Of a DNA stretch of 64,000 nucleotides, positions 20,239 through 28,830 are shown piece after piece. Position 1 is the first letter of the stretch. Each line of letters begins with the position of its first letter. Source of the DNA: Pseudomonas orientalis (GTDB lineage: Bacteria > Pseudomonadota > Gammaproteobacteria > Pseudomonadales > Pseudomonadaceae); assembly GCF_001439815.1 (NCBI RefSeq), contig NZ_JYLM01000001.1, positions 434,001-498,000 on the forward strand. Reading direction: 5' to 3'. The notes below the pieces were generated by a model that did no database searches, was not told where the DNA came from, and was given only the letters and a program-made list of their open reading frames with translations. The position numbers were made by a program, and so were the translations under genes.

Positions 20239-21153
20239 TGCCAGGCGATTACGGCCTTCGCGCTTGGCCACGTACAAGGCATTGTCGGCCCGACGCAGCA
20301 GGCTTTCACCCGACTCAGCCGCCAGCAGCGTCGAGCAGCCGAGGCTCACCGTCAACTCGATTCGCGTCCCCTCTACCCAGTAGTCCTGGGCTTGCGCCGC
20401 CTGGCGCAGGCGCTCGCCGACCATCCGCGCCGCATCGCGTCCGGTGTTGGAGAGCAGGATCAGAAACTCCTCCCCGCCGAACCGAAACACCATGTCCACG
20501 TTACGCAACTGACTCTTGATCGCTGCAGCTACAGCGCGCAGTACGCTGTCACCGGCGGCATGGCCATGGGTGTCGTTGATGCGCTTGAAGTGGTCGATGT
20601 CCAGCATCAGCAGGGAAAGCGGGTGCATATGCCGGCGCGCCATGTCGATTTCCCGTTGCAGCGTCTGGTCCATGGCGATGCGGTTGCCGGTTTCGGTCAA
20701 CGGGTCACGCAGGGCGCTGCGGGTGGCGGCGCGGTAGAGCAGGGCATTGCGCATCGGGTAAAGCAGCGTCGCCAACAGGGATTCCAGCTGGCCCAGCTCC
20801 TCTTCCATAAAGCGCTGGTTGCGACGGAACACCAACTCGCCCAAGTGCTCACCGTCATGGCTCAAGGTGTAGCTCACCGAATGATGGCCGCGATGGCCGA
20901 ACTCCAGGCGCAGGTCGCTGGTGACGTGGCGGTATTGCAAGGCGTCCAGCGGCACCAGGCGTTGGATTTCGCGAAAGAACAGGCCAAGAATGCGTTCCGG
21001 CTCGAGGCTGGTTTGCAATTGCTGGTTAAGTTGCTGGCGAAGTTGGCCGAGGGAGGCGGGGCGAGGTGAACGCAGGGATGGCTGACCAAATCCCAGGCGT
21101 TGCAATTTGGCACTGTCAAAGTCAATTGCGTTGGTCTGGGTAGGTGTTTTCAT
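20227..21153 (-). CDS. Diguanylate cyclase (GGDEF protein with N-terminal sensory region)
   Basis: Soluble 308-aa enzyme predicted to condense two GTP into cyclic di-GMP. Residues 30-145 look like a GAF-type sensory domain; no membrane segment is seen. The GGDEF domain carries DIDHFKRINDTHGH, the active-site motif FRFGGEEFLILL and an inhibitory I-site RNVD five residues before GGEEF, so product inhibition is expected. The C-terminus ends with ADNALYVAKREGRNR, as usual. I chose ATG 21153 because GAGG lies about 11 bases upstream; an in-frame start at 21174 is seven codons longer. With RbdA it forms a local pair of opposing cyclic di-GMP activities. Confidence 0.88.
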   Translation of the reverse strand: MKTPTQTNAIDFDSAKLQRLGFGQPSLRSPRPASLGQLRQQLNQQLQTSLEPERILGLFFREIQRLVPLDALQYRHVTSDLRLEFGHRGHHSVSYTLSHDGEHLGELVFRRNQRFMEEELGQLESLLATLLYPMRNALLYRAATRSALRDPLTETGNRIAMDQTLQREIDMARRHMHPLSLLMLDIDHFKRINDTHGHAAGDSVLRAVAAAIKSQLRNVDMVFRFGGEEFLILLSNTGRDAARMVGERLRQAAQAQDYWVEGTRIELTVSLGCSTLLAAESGESLLRRADNALYVAKREGRNRLAMAG

Positions 21154-21458
21154 CGGTGGGCGGCCTCTAAGCACATGACTGTCTTACAGGCGGATGAGAG
21201 TGGCAAATGCCTGGCGTCTTACTGTTCCTTCAGTTCCGTAAAACATTGGAAACAGTTTAAACCGCTTTTTGCAGGGTTATAACCCCGGGGCACTGCCACA
21301 CGTCTTGTCATCGCTTGACCTGCTTGAAGAGCGTTAGAGCGAGATTCGTGCCAAATCGTTTTATTTAATAAATAGCTATATGAATCAATCGACTGCCTTG
21401 GCGCGAAAAACAGTCGACAACGTATGGCGTCATTTATCTGGCTGAGTCGGTTGAAGAA
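21154..21458. other. Intergenic, no gene seen
   Basis: About 300 bases between the diguanylate cyclase start and the lldD stop. Only a 12-base palindrome GGGTTATAACCC at 21274-21285 stands out. It could hold the promoter of the cyclase gene, but I see no convincing -35/-10 pair. Confidence 0.4.
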
Positions 21459-22595
21459 TTACCGGCCCACCAGTGTAGAACCGTCGATTTGTTCGATCGA
21501 AGTGACACCGGTCAGCGTCATCGCCACGCGCATTTCCCTGGCGAAAATATCCAGCAGGTTTTCCACGCCGTTCTGCCCGTCGGCGGCCAAGGCGTACACG
21601 CTGGCGCGCCCGAGCAGGCAGGCCTTGGCTCCCAGGGCGAGCATGCGCACCACGTCCAGCCCGGAACGAATGCCGGAATCCACCAGCACGGTGAGGTCAT
21701 CGCCTACGGCTTCGGCAATCGGTGGCAACGCCCTGGCGGTAGACAACACCCCATCCAACTGGCGGCCGCCATGGTTGGAGACCACAATGCCGTCGGCACC
21801 AAAGCTCACAGCATCCTTGGCATCCTGCGGGTCGAGAATGCCCTTGATGATCATCGGCCCCTTCCAGAAGTCGCGAATCCACTCCAGGTCTTTCCAGCTG
21901 ATCGAGGGATCGAAGTTATTGGCCAGCCAGCCTATGTAGTCCTCCAGATGCGTCGGTTTGCCCAGGTACGTGGAGATATTGCCCAGATCATGGGGGCGGC
22001 CCATCAGGCCCACATCGAACGCCCATTGCGGCTTGGTCACCGCTTGCAGCATCCGTCGTTGCGCCGCATAGGGGCCGGACATGCCGGAATGGGCATCCCG
22101 ATAACGCGCACCCGGGGTCGGCATATCGACGGTAAACACCAGCGTCGTCACACCCGCCGCCTGCGCCCGCTCCAGGGCATTGCGCATGAAGCCGCGGTCC
22201 TTGAGCACATACAGTTGGAACCAGATCGACTGCGCGCTTTGCGATGCGACTTCCTCAATCGAACACACCGACACCGTCGACAAACAGAACGGCACCCCCT
22301 TATTCGCTGCGGCCTTGGCCGCTTGCACTTCACCACGTCGCGCATACATGCCGGTGAGGCCGACCGGGCTGAGGATGACCGGCATGGCCTGTTCCTGGCC
22401 GAACAACGAGGTTTTCAGGCTCAGGTTATCGACATTGCGCAAAATGCGCTGGCGCAGGCTGATCTCGGCCAGGTCCGAACTGTTGGCCCGCAGCGTGTGC
22501 TCGGCGTAGGCGCCGCCGTCGATATAGTCGAATAAAAAGCGCGGCAACTTGCGCTTGGCGGCAGCGCGATAATCGGATGCGGACGAAATGATCAT
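21459..22595 (-). CDS. lldD: FMN-dependent L-lactate dehydrogenase LldD
   Basis: Membrane-associated quinone-linked enzyme that oxidises L-lactate to pyruvate; alpha-hydroxy-acid oxidase family, 378 aa. Signatures: [10 protein letters not shown] start, [17 protein letters not shown] near 23-39, [27 protein letters not shown], and the active-site block [14 protein letters not shown], which carries the catalytic His, followed by [19 protein letters not shown] 22595 gives the usual N-terminus and has GGAG nine bases upstream; the open frame extends further without support. A divergent LysR gene lies 100 bases away and is the likely local regulator. No lldP permease is adjacent. Confidence 0.92.
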   Translation of the reverse strand: MIISSASDYRAAAKRKLPRFLFDYIDGGAYAEHTLRANSSDLAEISLRQRILRNVDNLSLKTSLFGQEQAMPVILSPVGLTGMYARRGEVQAAKAAANKGVPFCLSTVSVCSIEEVASQSAQSIWFQLYVLKDRGFMRNALERAQAAGVTTLVFTVDMPTPGARYRDAHSGMSGPYAAQRRMLQAVTKPQWAFDVGLMGRPHDLGNISTYLGKPTHLEDYIGWLANNFDPSISWKDLEWIRDFWKGPMIIKGILDPQDAKDAVSFGADGIVVSNHGGRQLDGVLSTARALPPIAEAVGDDLTVLVDSGIRSGLDVVRMLALGAKACLLGRASVYALAADGQNGVENLLDIFAREMRVAMTLTGVTSIEQIDGSTLVGR

Positions 22596-22647
22596 GTACA
22601 TGAGCTCCACTCGGCGAAGCGCTCCACCATAAGCAAAGTTATGGCAT

Positions 22648-22666
22648 GATAAAAACAACTTTTATC
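22648..22666. promoter_or_regulatory. Palindromic candidate operator between lldD and the LysR gene
   Basis: GATAAAA-ACAAC-TTTTATC, a perfect 7-base inverted repeat with a five-base spacer, lies 30 bases before the LysR start and 52 bases before the lldD start. Position and T-N11-A content fit a LysR-type recognition site for autoregulation and lldD control; this is inference. Confidence 0.45.
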
Positions 22667-22695
22667 GCTGCGATCCAGTCGCAAAGGGAATACCG

Positions 22696-23598
22696 ATGAA
22701 TCTGCGAACCCTGCGGGCGTTTGTCGAAGTGGTGCGCCAGGGCGGTTTTTCCCAGGCGGCTGAAGTGGTGTCCCTGACCCAGTCCACCGTCAGCAAGGCG
22801 GTCAAGACGTTGGAGGACGAGCTGGGCACCCCGTTGCTTAATCGTCTCGGCCACAGGAACGAACTCACCGCCGCCGGTGAAATTGCCTACCGTCGCGCCC
22901 TGGTGCTGCTTGCCGAACACCGTGACCTGGTGGGGGAGATCAACGACCTGCGCGGCCTCAAGCGCGGCGTGCTGCGCATCGGTCTGCCGCCGGTGGGTTG
23001 CGGCCTGCTGTTTGCGGCGATGTTTGCCACCTACCGCACGCGTTACCCCGACATCGACATCGAACTCACCGAGTACGGCAGCAAAAAACTGCGCGAATGC
23101 CTCGAAGCGGGGGAGGTCGACCTGGCGGCGCTGCTGCTACCGGTGGACGAGGGCTTCGACTACCAGCCGGTGCGCAACGAACCGCTGATCGCCGTGCTGC
23201 CCCTCAACCACCCGCTGGCGCGCCGCGAACGCATCGACTTCACTGACCTCGCGGACTCACCGTTCATCCTGTTCGAAGCCGGTTTCGCCCTCAACGCGAA
23301 AATCCTCGCCGCCTGCGAACGCAAGGGCGTTGTGCCAAAGGTGACGGCGCGCAGCGGGCAGATCGACTTCATCGTCGATCTGGTCGCCGCCGGCCTGGGC
23401 GTAGCCTTCCTGCCACGGATGCTGGCGCACAAACACCAACATGCCGGCATCGCCCTGATCCCGCTGGACGAACCCCACACCGACTGGCACATCGCCCTGG
23501 CCTGGCGCGCCAGTGCCCACTTGCCACCGGCAGCCCGGGCGTGGCTGGAACTGGCCAGGGAGCAGGCGGTTGCGACCGGTCAGCCTGGCCAGTCGTGA
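22696..23598 (+). CDS. LysR-family transcriptional regulator (divergent from lldD)
   Basis: A 300-aa LysR-type regulator. The N-terminal winged helix-turn-helix reads MNLRTLRAFVEVVRQGGFSQ with recognition segment LTQSTVSKAVKTLEDELG at 28-45. The effector domain shows the standard GVLRIGLPPVG start near 94 and AAGLGVAFLPRM near 233. AAAGGGA precedes the ATG. Because it is divergent from lldD across a 100-base region with a palindrome, regulation of lactate oxidation is the simplest role; not proven by the sequence. Confidence 0.9.
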   Translation: MNLRTLRAFVEVVRQGGFSQAAEVVSLTQSTVSKAVKTLEDELGTPLLNRLGHRNELTAAGEIAYRRALVLLAEHRDLVGEINDLRGLKRGVLRIGLPPVGCGLLFAAMFATYRTRYPDIDIELTEYGSKKLRECLEAGEVDLAALLLPVDEGFDYQPVRNEPLIAVLPLNHPLARRERIDFTDLADSPFILFEAGFALNAKILAACERKGVVPKVTARSGQIDFIVDLVAAGLGVAFLPRMLAHKHQHAGIALIPLDEPHTDWHIALAWRASAHLPPAARAWLELAREQAVATGQPGQS

Positions 23599-23652
23599 AA
23601 AATGTCAGAGGAGGCTTGACTTCTTCTTTTTAATCAGTAACATACGGCGCAT

Positions 23653-23728
23653 TCCGCGATAGCTCAGTTGGTAGAGCAAATGACTGTTAATCATTGGGTC
23701 CCTGGTTCGAGTCCAGGTCGTGGAGCCA
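23653..23728 (+). tRNA. tRNA-Asn (anticodon GTT)
   Basis: 76 bases fold as a full cloverleaf: the acceptor stem TCCGCGA pairs with TCGTGGA, followed by the discriminator G and encoded CCA. D-loop AGTTGGTAGA, anticodon loop CTGTTAA with GTT, and T arm GGTTCGAGTCC are all present. It abuts the AT-rich island with integrative-element relics, so its 3' end is the likely attachment site. I did not find a second copy of the 3' end in the window by eye. Confidence 0.97.
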
Positions 23729-23740
23729 GATAGAGAAAAG

Positions 23741-23765
23741 CCTGTAGAAATACAGGTTTTTTTTT
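23741..23765 (+). terminator. Rho-independent terminator after tRNA-Asn
   Basis: CCTGTA-GAAA-TACAGG hairpin (23741-23756) followed by a run of nine or more T residues, 12 bases beyond the tRNA 3' end. Confidence 0.85.
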
Positions 23766-23849
23766 GCTTGGGATTTGACCCAGCAAACCAAACGCTTAGC
23801 GCGCTTCCCATAACGCCATCTCTAATCCTTCGATTCAGAGGTAAGGCCA

Positions 23850-23960
23850 ATGAAAGTCGCAGCAGTCGTTTCAACCAAAGGCGGACCGGGGAAACTACGG
23901 TTGGCGCCAATCTAGGCGCGTTCTGCGCCGACGCGGGTCTCCGAAGCTCGCTGGTTGCTC
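23850..23960 (+). pseudogene. ParA/Soj-like ATPase fragment, frameshifted
   Basis: The frame from ATG 23850 begins MKVAAVVSTKGGPGK, a ParA-type deviant Walker A (KGG-x-GKTT). It then shifts and continues in another frame as ETTVGANLGAFCADAGLRS, which is the expected ParA continuation. Nothing beyond about 37 residues remains. A parA/soj gene next to the tRNA attachment site is typical of pKLC102-like integrative and conjugative elements of Pseudomonas (established knowledge). This is therefore a relic of the left end of such an element. Confidence 0.7.
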
Positions 23961-23963
23961 TAG

Positions 23964-24125
23964 GTAGGCAGCTTCATACCAAGCGCACTCTGTGAAGACG
24001 ACTGGCAGTTTGAACAGTTGAGTTTGCAGCGAAGTGAGGTTTTCGAGTTTCGTGTGTTTCTCCGAAAAAAGCCCAAAACGGAGAGACACGTCGCCCGTAC
24101 GGGGAGTGTTCCCCGCATGGGCTGA
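23964..24125 (+). pseudogene. Start-less ORF remnant of unknown element gene
   Basis: An open frame of 53 codons without a start codon. It looks like real protein (GEDDWQFEQ-like stretch reading CEDDWQFEQLSLQRSEVF, then RVFLRKKPKTERHVARTG) and ends at TGA 24123-24125. It follows the ParA fragment directly and is most simply another truncated gene of the same decayed element. I do not recognise the family. Confidence 0.35.
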
Positions 24126-24215
24126 ATAGGTATGTATCAGGACACGGATAAGGCCGATGTCTTAGAGCTAATAGGCCACAGGTTGGTTACTGATGGCTGA
24201 GGGTGACGCGATAGA

Positions 24216-24320
24216 TCAAGGCGTGACGACTTTCCCGTAAACCTCGACAACAGCTTTAGCTTTGTTATTTGGCACACTGATGGATGTCAGCGCGTCATAT
24301 AAGGCAAGCGAAAGTTTCAT
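24216..24320 (-). CDS. Short ORF (34 aa), probably the truncated start of an element gene
   Basis: Encodes MKLSLALYDALTSISVPNNK and 14 more residues, ending VEVYGKVVTP. A good AGGAG sits six bases before the ATG. The sequence resembles the beginning of DUF1640-type proteins common on mobile elements, which are normally much longer, so I read it as truncated. It could instead be a genuine small protein. Confidence 0.4.
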   Translation of the reverse strand: MKLSLALYDALTSISVPNNKAKAVVEVYGKVVTP

Positions 24321-24918
24321 TATGTCTCCTGCGATTGGCAAGTGACGTAGAGACCCCACCTGACGGTAGGTTCCCGTCACAGTGAGGGTTGGTGCATTCG
24401 GTCGGCGAGAATGTCGACGACTGTTCGCGCTACCGAATGCTTTGCGAACTGCAGCTGATCAACGCGAATAGCGTCGTGATCTTCAAGACCAAGGTCACCT
24501 AGGTTGGTGCTGTCTACGACAGCGATCCAGTCCGAATAGTCGACTTAAACGTTGTGATGATCCAGTCAGACATTTCTTGGAATCTTGTAGGAAACGTGCG
24601 GCATCCAGTGAGCTGCGCGTTCTGGACGCGTTTGATGGAAGCTAATGACAGCCAAATTGATCCGATTTGCCTGTGTCTCCGCCTTAGATGTTCTGTAAGA
24701 CTATCGCTGTAATTTGCACTAGGCACTAATATGATGGACTGGACATGCGAAGAAATAGTAAAAAACTTCATGCCTCGAAAATATCAAGTCTGAACGCTAA
24801 GTTCAATATTAGGGCCGCTGTAGTGGCGGCCATGGGGTGAGTCGAAGGTTTAACGTTACATTACATAATGGTTTGAGTTTGCACTATGTTCTGCCTGCCC
24901 TTGGTATCACTAATGACC
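24321..24918. other. Non-coding, degenerate island DNA
   Basis: About 600 bases without a credible gene. Short open stretches exist on both strands but lack ribosome binding sites and protein-like composition. Base composition drops visibly towards AT from about 24.7 kb, where the biosynthetic operon begins (its 3' end). Confidence 0.4.
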
Positions 24919-25728
24919 CTAGAAATCTATTTGGACAAGGCATTCAGCATCCAGTGAGTATTCTCCGACTTTGCACACTGGGCCTTGCATCAGAACGTGG
25001 TAATCATTATCAAGTTCGATATTAATCACACCTCCGGGCATTAGCACGGCGACCTGAGCATCGACCAAACCAAGTTTTCGAGAAACAGCCGCCGCCGCAC
25101 AACTGCTGGTGCCTGAAGACAGTGTGTAGCCTACGCCTCGTTCCCAGATCTGTACCTCGAGATTTTTCCTGTCGATAACTCTTACAAACTGCACATTGGT
25201 ACGATCGGGAAAAATAGAGAGATTCTCAATGATGGGCCCCAGATTTCTAGCCAATATCTCCGTCGGTTGCGCAACAAATATCACGCAATGAGGATTGCCC
25301 ATGGACACGGGATTCAATAGAAGCTCTGTTCCATCGATGAGATAGTTCGACTCGGTAGTTTCTATAAAGCGGGCCGTACCCATGGCAATCGATATACGCT
25401 TGCCTACATCCAGTACTTGACAGCTAACCACGCCTCCCTTTGTGGAGACCTCGAAGTGTGAGCTCTCAACAATGCCTTGATCCCACAAATAGCGACAAAA
25501 TATTCGCAAGCCATTTCCACTTTTTTCTGCCTGCGAACCATCAGTGTTGTAGATATCTACCGATAGCATCTCACCGGCATTGATCAACGGAACCAATATT
25601 CCATCACTGCCCAACCCATGGTGGCGGTCACAAATTCTAGATATTTCCTGCTCGGTAAAGCAGAAGGGGGCTGATGCTGTATAAACTAAGTAATCATTAC
25701 CCGCAGCGTGATATTTGGAAAACCGCAT
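24919..25728 (-). CDS. DapF-fold epimerase/isomerase homologue lacking both catalytic cysteines
   Basis: A 269-aa member of the diaminopimelate epimerase fold. True DapF uses two cysteines as acid and base to invert the alpha carbon of LL-diaminopimelate. Conserved here: SKYHAAGNDYLVY at the N-terminus, NTDGSQAEKSGNGLRIF near 61-77, VSMGNPHCVIF near 141 and ERGVGYTLSSGTSSCAAA near 197. In DapF the first motif reads MCGNG and the second ETLACGTG. Here Ser70 and Ser205 replace the cysteines and Tyr201 replaces the substrate-contacting Glu. Ordinary lysine/peptidoglycan DapF activity is therefore unlikely. It is the last gene of the biosynthetic operon, 60 bases or so after the MFS gene, so a dedicated isomerase, racemase or cyclase role in the pathway is inferred. 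Confidence 0.82.
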   Translation of the reverse strand: MRFSKYHAAGNDYLVYTASAPFCFTEQEISRICDRHHGLGSDGILVPLINAGEMLSVDIYNTDGSQAEKSGNGLRIFCRYLWDQGIVESSHFEVSTKGGVVSCQVLDVGKRISIAMGTARFIETTESNYLIDGTELLLNPVSMGNPHCVIFVAQPTEILARNLGPIIENLSIFPDRTNVQFVRVIDRKNLEVQIWERGVGYTLSSGTSSCAAAAVSRKLGLVDAQVAVLMPGGVINIELDNDYHVLMQGPVCKVGEYSLDAECLVQIDF

Positions 25729-25787
25729 AAATCAGACACCAGAACAAGTCAAAAGTAGAATAGTGTTTGACTATAGCATAGGCGCGG

Positions 25788-27002
25788 CTAGGGGCCACTG
25801 GGCGTAGGGACACAGACCCGCAGACTTGGTCGCATAGCGCACAAGGAACCACCAAGCAGTATGCAGAAGGCCAGCGAATAGCACAGGCCGCTCACACCAA
25901 AGGCAGAAATCATCAGACCACACCACGCCGGACTGATTGCCGCACCAAGACTGGCCAGATTGTGAGCCGCGAAGTAACTACCCTTTAACTCGGGAGGGCT
26001 GATTGAGTCAATATATAAATATTCAGCTGGTTGTATGAGAACCTCTCCGATTGTGAATATAAACATTGATAGGCACCAGAAAACCAAATTTTCGGCCACT
26101 GAAAATCCAAGCAGTCCGATGGAAAAGAAAAAAGCACCGAGTAGCACAATTTTGTTCAATGATGTAAGGGTTATGTAACGGCTGGCGAAGTGTTGCAGGA
26201 ATATAACGACAAGTGCATTTGTTAGCAGTAGACAAGACAGTATTTCCATGCCTTTCGCAGCTGGATATTTGTACAACAATAACAAGGATAGAAAAAAGGT
26301 AAAACGACCATGGACAATAGTGTTGAAAAATGAACCTACAGTGTACAAAACTAGATTTTTATCTCTTCCAAGTACCTTCAGAACCTGTGAGAACGATGGT
26401 CGATTGACTGGCTGCGATTGGACTGGTTGCTGCTTGGCCAAAAAACTGAGAACGAAAACTGCGGCTAGACTTGCAGAGGCCGCCACCAGCATTGCTAACG
26501 CAATCGACTGTGCGACCAGATATACGCCCAAGACAGGACCTATGGCAAAAGCTACGTTCGTTAGGATATAGCGATAAGAAAACGCAGCTACTCGCTTTTC
26601 TGTATCAAGGTAATCGGCCAGCATTGCCTTTAGCCCAATGCTGAAAAGCGCGGCTGCGAACTCCATGAAAATAAGCAAGATTCCGACTAAGAGCACCATT
26701 TGAGCGAAAGGCAGAACGCCAACCGCTACCGCCAGAATCATTAAGGTCCCGATTGAAAGGTACAATCGGTTGTAGTTGTCGAAGGCTAAACCTACCGGCA
26801 GTGAAAGCACTGTGGCAACTATCATTGTCAAGCTCAATAGGACTCCCGATTGCCAACTGCTCATACCGAACTGCGTGGTGAGTAGAAGCACTATCAGAGG
26901 GCTAGCAATCCCTTTGCATAGGTCGTAAAGCAACGAGCTGAGCAACAACCTCTGAAGAGGTGAGGAAAGATATTTCAGTGAAAGGGTGGGCATGCGCGAC
27001 AT
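25788..27002 (-). CDS. MFS transporter, probable exporter of the pathway product
   Basis: About 404 aa with some 12 hydrophobic segments. The N-terminal half has the MFS loop LPVGLAFDNYNRLYLS between TM2 and TM3, a variant of the usual GxLxDRxGRR motif. The C-terminal half includes FTIGEVLIQPAEYLYIDSI, as in MdtH-like drug/H+ antiporters. Start is uncertain: ATG 27002 or 26993 place TM1 normally; TTG 27068 and ATG 27056 overlap the carrier-protein gene. Its place inside the operon, just after the second carrier protein, points to export or self-resistance for the product. Confidence 0.82.
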   Translation of the reverse strand: MSRMPTLSLKYLSSPLQRLLLSSLLYDLCKGIASPLIVLLLTTQFGMSSWQSGVLLSLTMIVATVLSLPVGLAFDNYNRLYLSIGTLMILAVAVGVLPFAQMVLLVGILLIFMEFAAALFSIGLKAMLADYLDTEKRVAAFSYRYILTNVAFAIGPVLGVYLVAQSIALAMLVAASASLAAVFVLSFLAKQQPVQSQPVNRPSFSQVLKVLGRDKNLVLYTVGSFFNTIVHGRFTFFLSLLLLYKYPAAKGMEILSCLLLTNALVVIFLQHFASRYITLTSLNKIVLLGAFFFSIGLLGFSVAENLVFWCLSMFIFTIGEVLIQPAEYLYIDSISPPELKGSYFAAHNLASLGAAISPAWCGLMISAFGVSGLCYSLAFCILLGGSLCAMRPSLRVCVPTPSGP

Positions 27003-27030
27003 CCAGATCCGTGGAACATATTTTACTGGG

Positions 27031-27279
27031 CTACCGTTGACCAGCACACAGGTCATGGAGTGCGGCAAACGTCAGCTTATGCAGGTCCGCCAACATATCG
27101 CAGTCGAAGACAATGTGGAATTCGTCTTGAAGATGAGTGATTAATACGATCATGCCCATCGAGCTAATTCCTTGATCATGCAAGGGCAAATGCGCGTCGA
27201 TTTGCTGAGCCAGATTAGGAAACAAACGAAACAACAAGGCTTCGAGACCGAGAGCGGCTATATTTTCATCACTCATCAC
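27031..27279 (-). CDS. Free-standing acyl/peptidyl carrier protein (ACP1)
   Basis: 82-aa helical carrier protein. The 4'-phosphopantetheine site is DQGISSMGMIVL, with Ser40 as the attachment residue (a variant of the DSL motif with Met). It overlaps the end of the adenylation-enzyme gene by four bases, so ACP1 is probably the partner loaded by that enzyme. A phosphopantetheinyl transferase gene is not present in the cluster and would have to be supplied from elsewhere. Confidence 0.83.
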   Translation of the reverse strand: MMSDENIAALGLEALLFRLFPNLAQQIDAHLPLHDQGISSMGMIVLITHLQDEFHIVFDCDMLADLHKLTFAALHDLCAGQR

Positions 27280-28826
27280 AGATCAACCTCTGAATCTACT
27301 CGTGCAGCCAGCGCTCTTCGATCCACCTTTCCATTCTGGGTAAGAGGGAAGTTGTCGGTTAGGGTAAAGCGCGAAGGAATTGTCGCGCGGCCGATTTGCT
27401 GTGCACATGTCATTGTGATTACCCCCACATCCAGCAGAGCGTCAGAGATCAAGAAGGCATGCAATTCATCGCTCACCTTACCTGGCACCTTCATGACCAC
27501 GGCGTCTTTGACACCAGGACAATTGCGTAGGGCCAGCTCGACTTCTTCGAGTTCGACGCGTACGCCGTTGATTTTTACCTGATTGTCTTTCCGTCCCAGA
27601 AATACGACATCCCCTGAAGGCAGAAACCGGGCTAGGTCGCCGGTCAGGTAAAAGCGAATAGGACCGACGTCCTCCACTTCCAGCGTTCTAAACATTTTTG
27701 CTGTCAACGACTCATTGTTCAAATAGCCATTGCCCACACAAACGCCGCCAATGATCAACTCACCGGTCTCTCCCTGCGCGACCGACTGCAGATCATCGTC
27801 GACAATCGCAATATGTGTCCCTGCTATAGGCCTACCGATCGGGATAACTGCTTGGTCGTAGCCTCTCTGAGGATTGAACACTAATGTTCCGATGGTTGCT
27901 TCTGTAGGGCCGTATCCGTTATAGATGTGACACTCAGGTAGTCTCCCATGCAAGGCAGAGATCAAATCAACCCCCCACGGTTCGCCACAGCAGACGATAT
28001 GTCGCAGCTGATGGCAGTGTTGAATCGCTGGGCTCGACAGAAGGTGCCTGAGCTGACTCGGCACCATTATGAGCATCGTGACAGCGAAACGGCCGATGCA
28101 CTCTGTCAAATAGTTGGGAAAATTGACCAGTCTGTGATCTGGAATGAACACGGCTCCACCAGAGAAGAATGGAAGAATCGATTCTTGTATGGACGGATCA
28201 AACGAAAAGGGAGTTTTCAGTGCCGTGACATCGGTGTGATCGAGTGAGTAATAGTCACGCGCCCATTGCAGTCTATTAAAGAACCCCTTTCTCGTTAAAC
28301 TTACACCCTTCGGCACCCCAGTCGTGCCCGAGGTGAATATCAAATAGGCTGTGGCGTCGGACAATTGCTCTGGAAAAAAATCAAACCTATCATGCTGCAC
28401 TTCGCACGCAAACAGTGTGGCGAGATTACAGCATCGCTCCGTAGCGCCAGGCATTGGTGTATCGGTGATCAGGAGCGCCGGCTGCGCAATGTCACAAATT
28501 ATTCGCTTTCTTTCATCAGGTAGACTCGTTGCCACCGGCAGATAAATGAGACCAGCCAGCAGGATACCCAAAACAATGATCGGGTAACGCAATTGCAGGT
28601 CTAGATGCACGCCGATTACGTCCCCGGGACTTAATCCTGCTTCAAAGAAGTATGCATGAAGCTTGAGCAGCTCTGTCCTAGTCTCCTGATAGGACAAACG
28701 CGTTTGCGCATCGAATACGGCCGTATTCGTGGCCCGTTCTTCGATGATTTTTTCCATGTGTTGAATGAGAGAAAAATCTACGGGATAGGCTACTCCACCC
28801 ATTACCGTTGAAACCGCCTTGTTCAT
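27276..28826 (-). CDS. Free-standing amino-acid adenylation enzyme (NRPS A domain)
   Basis: 516-aa ANL-superfamily enzyme that should activate an acid as its adenylate and load it on a carrier protein. Core motifs: A3 YLIFTSGTTGVPKGVSL near 161-177, A4 FSFDPSIQE with Asp210, A5 YNGYGPTEATIG, A7 FYLTGDLARFLPSGDV, A8 GRKDNQVKINGVRVELEEVE and A10 Lys in TQNGKVDRRAL. Asp210 matches the residue (Asp235 in GrsA) that binds the alpha-amino group, so the substrate is probably an alpha-amino acid rather than an aryl acid. My tentative ten-residue specificity reading is D-P-Q-M-V-C-G-I-G-K; I cannot assign an amino acid. No condensation or thioesterase domain is attached. AAGGAAG precedes ATG 28826. 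Confidence 0.9.
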   Translation of the reverse strand: MNKAVSTVMGGVAYPVDFSLIQHMEKIIEERATNTAVFDAQTRLSYQETRTELLKLHAYFFEAGLSPGDVIGVHLDLQLRYPIIVLGILLAGLIYLPVATSLPDERKRIICDIAQPALLITDTPMPGATERCCNLATLFACEVQHDRFDFFPEQLSDATAYLIFTSGTTGVPKGVSLTRKGFFNRLQWARDYYSLDHTDVTALKTPFSFDPSIQESILPFFSGGAVFIPDHRLVNFPNYLTECIGRFAVTMLIMVPSQLRHLLSSPAIQHCHQLRHIVCCGEPWGVDLISALHGRLPECHIYNGYGPTEATIGTLVFNPQRGYDQAVIPIGRPIAGTHIAIVDDDLQSVAQGETGELIIGGVCVGNGYLNNESLTAKMFRTLEVEDVGPIRFYLTGDLARFLPSGDVVFLGRKDNQVKINGVRVELEEVELALRNCPGVKDAVVMKVPGKVSDELHAFLISDALLDVGVITMTCAQQIGRATIPSRFTLTDNFPLTQNGKVDRRALAARVDSEVDL

Positions 28827-28830
28827 GTTG

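Noticed and set aside
24108..24130. GTGTTCCCCGCATGGG resembles the start of a type I-E CRISPR repeat.
   Set aside because: Only one copy, no spacer-repeat unit, no cas genes, and it lies in a protein-like frame (RTGSVPRMG).
24919..25728. Housekeeping diaminopimelate epimerase dapF.
   Set aside because: Both catalytic cysteines and the key Glu are replaced, and it lies in a transferred operon.
27276..28826. Adenylation enzyme as a 3-hydroxybenzoate ligase serving the chorismatase-like protein.
   Set aside because: The A4 motif keeps Asp (position 235 of GrsA), which binds the amino group of amino acids; aryl-acid enzymes usually have Asn there.
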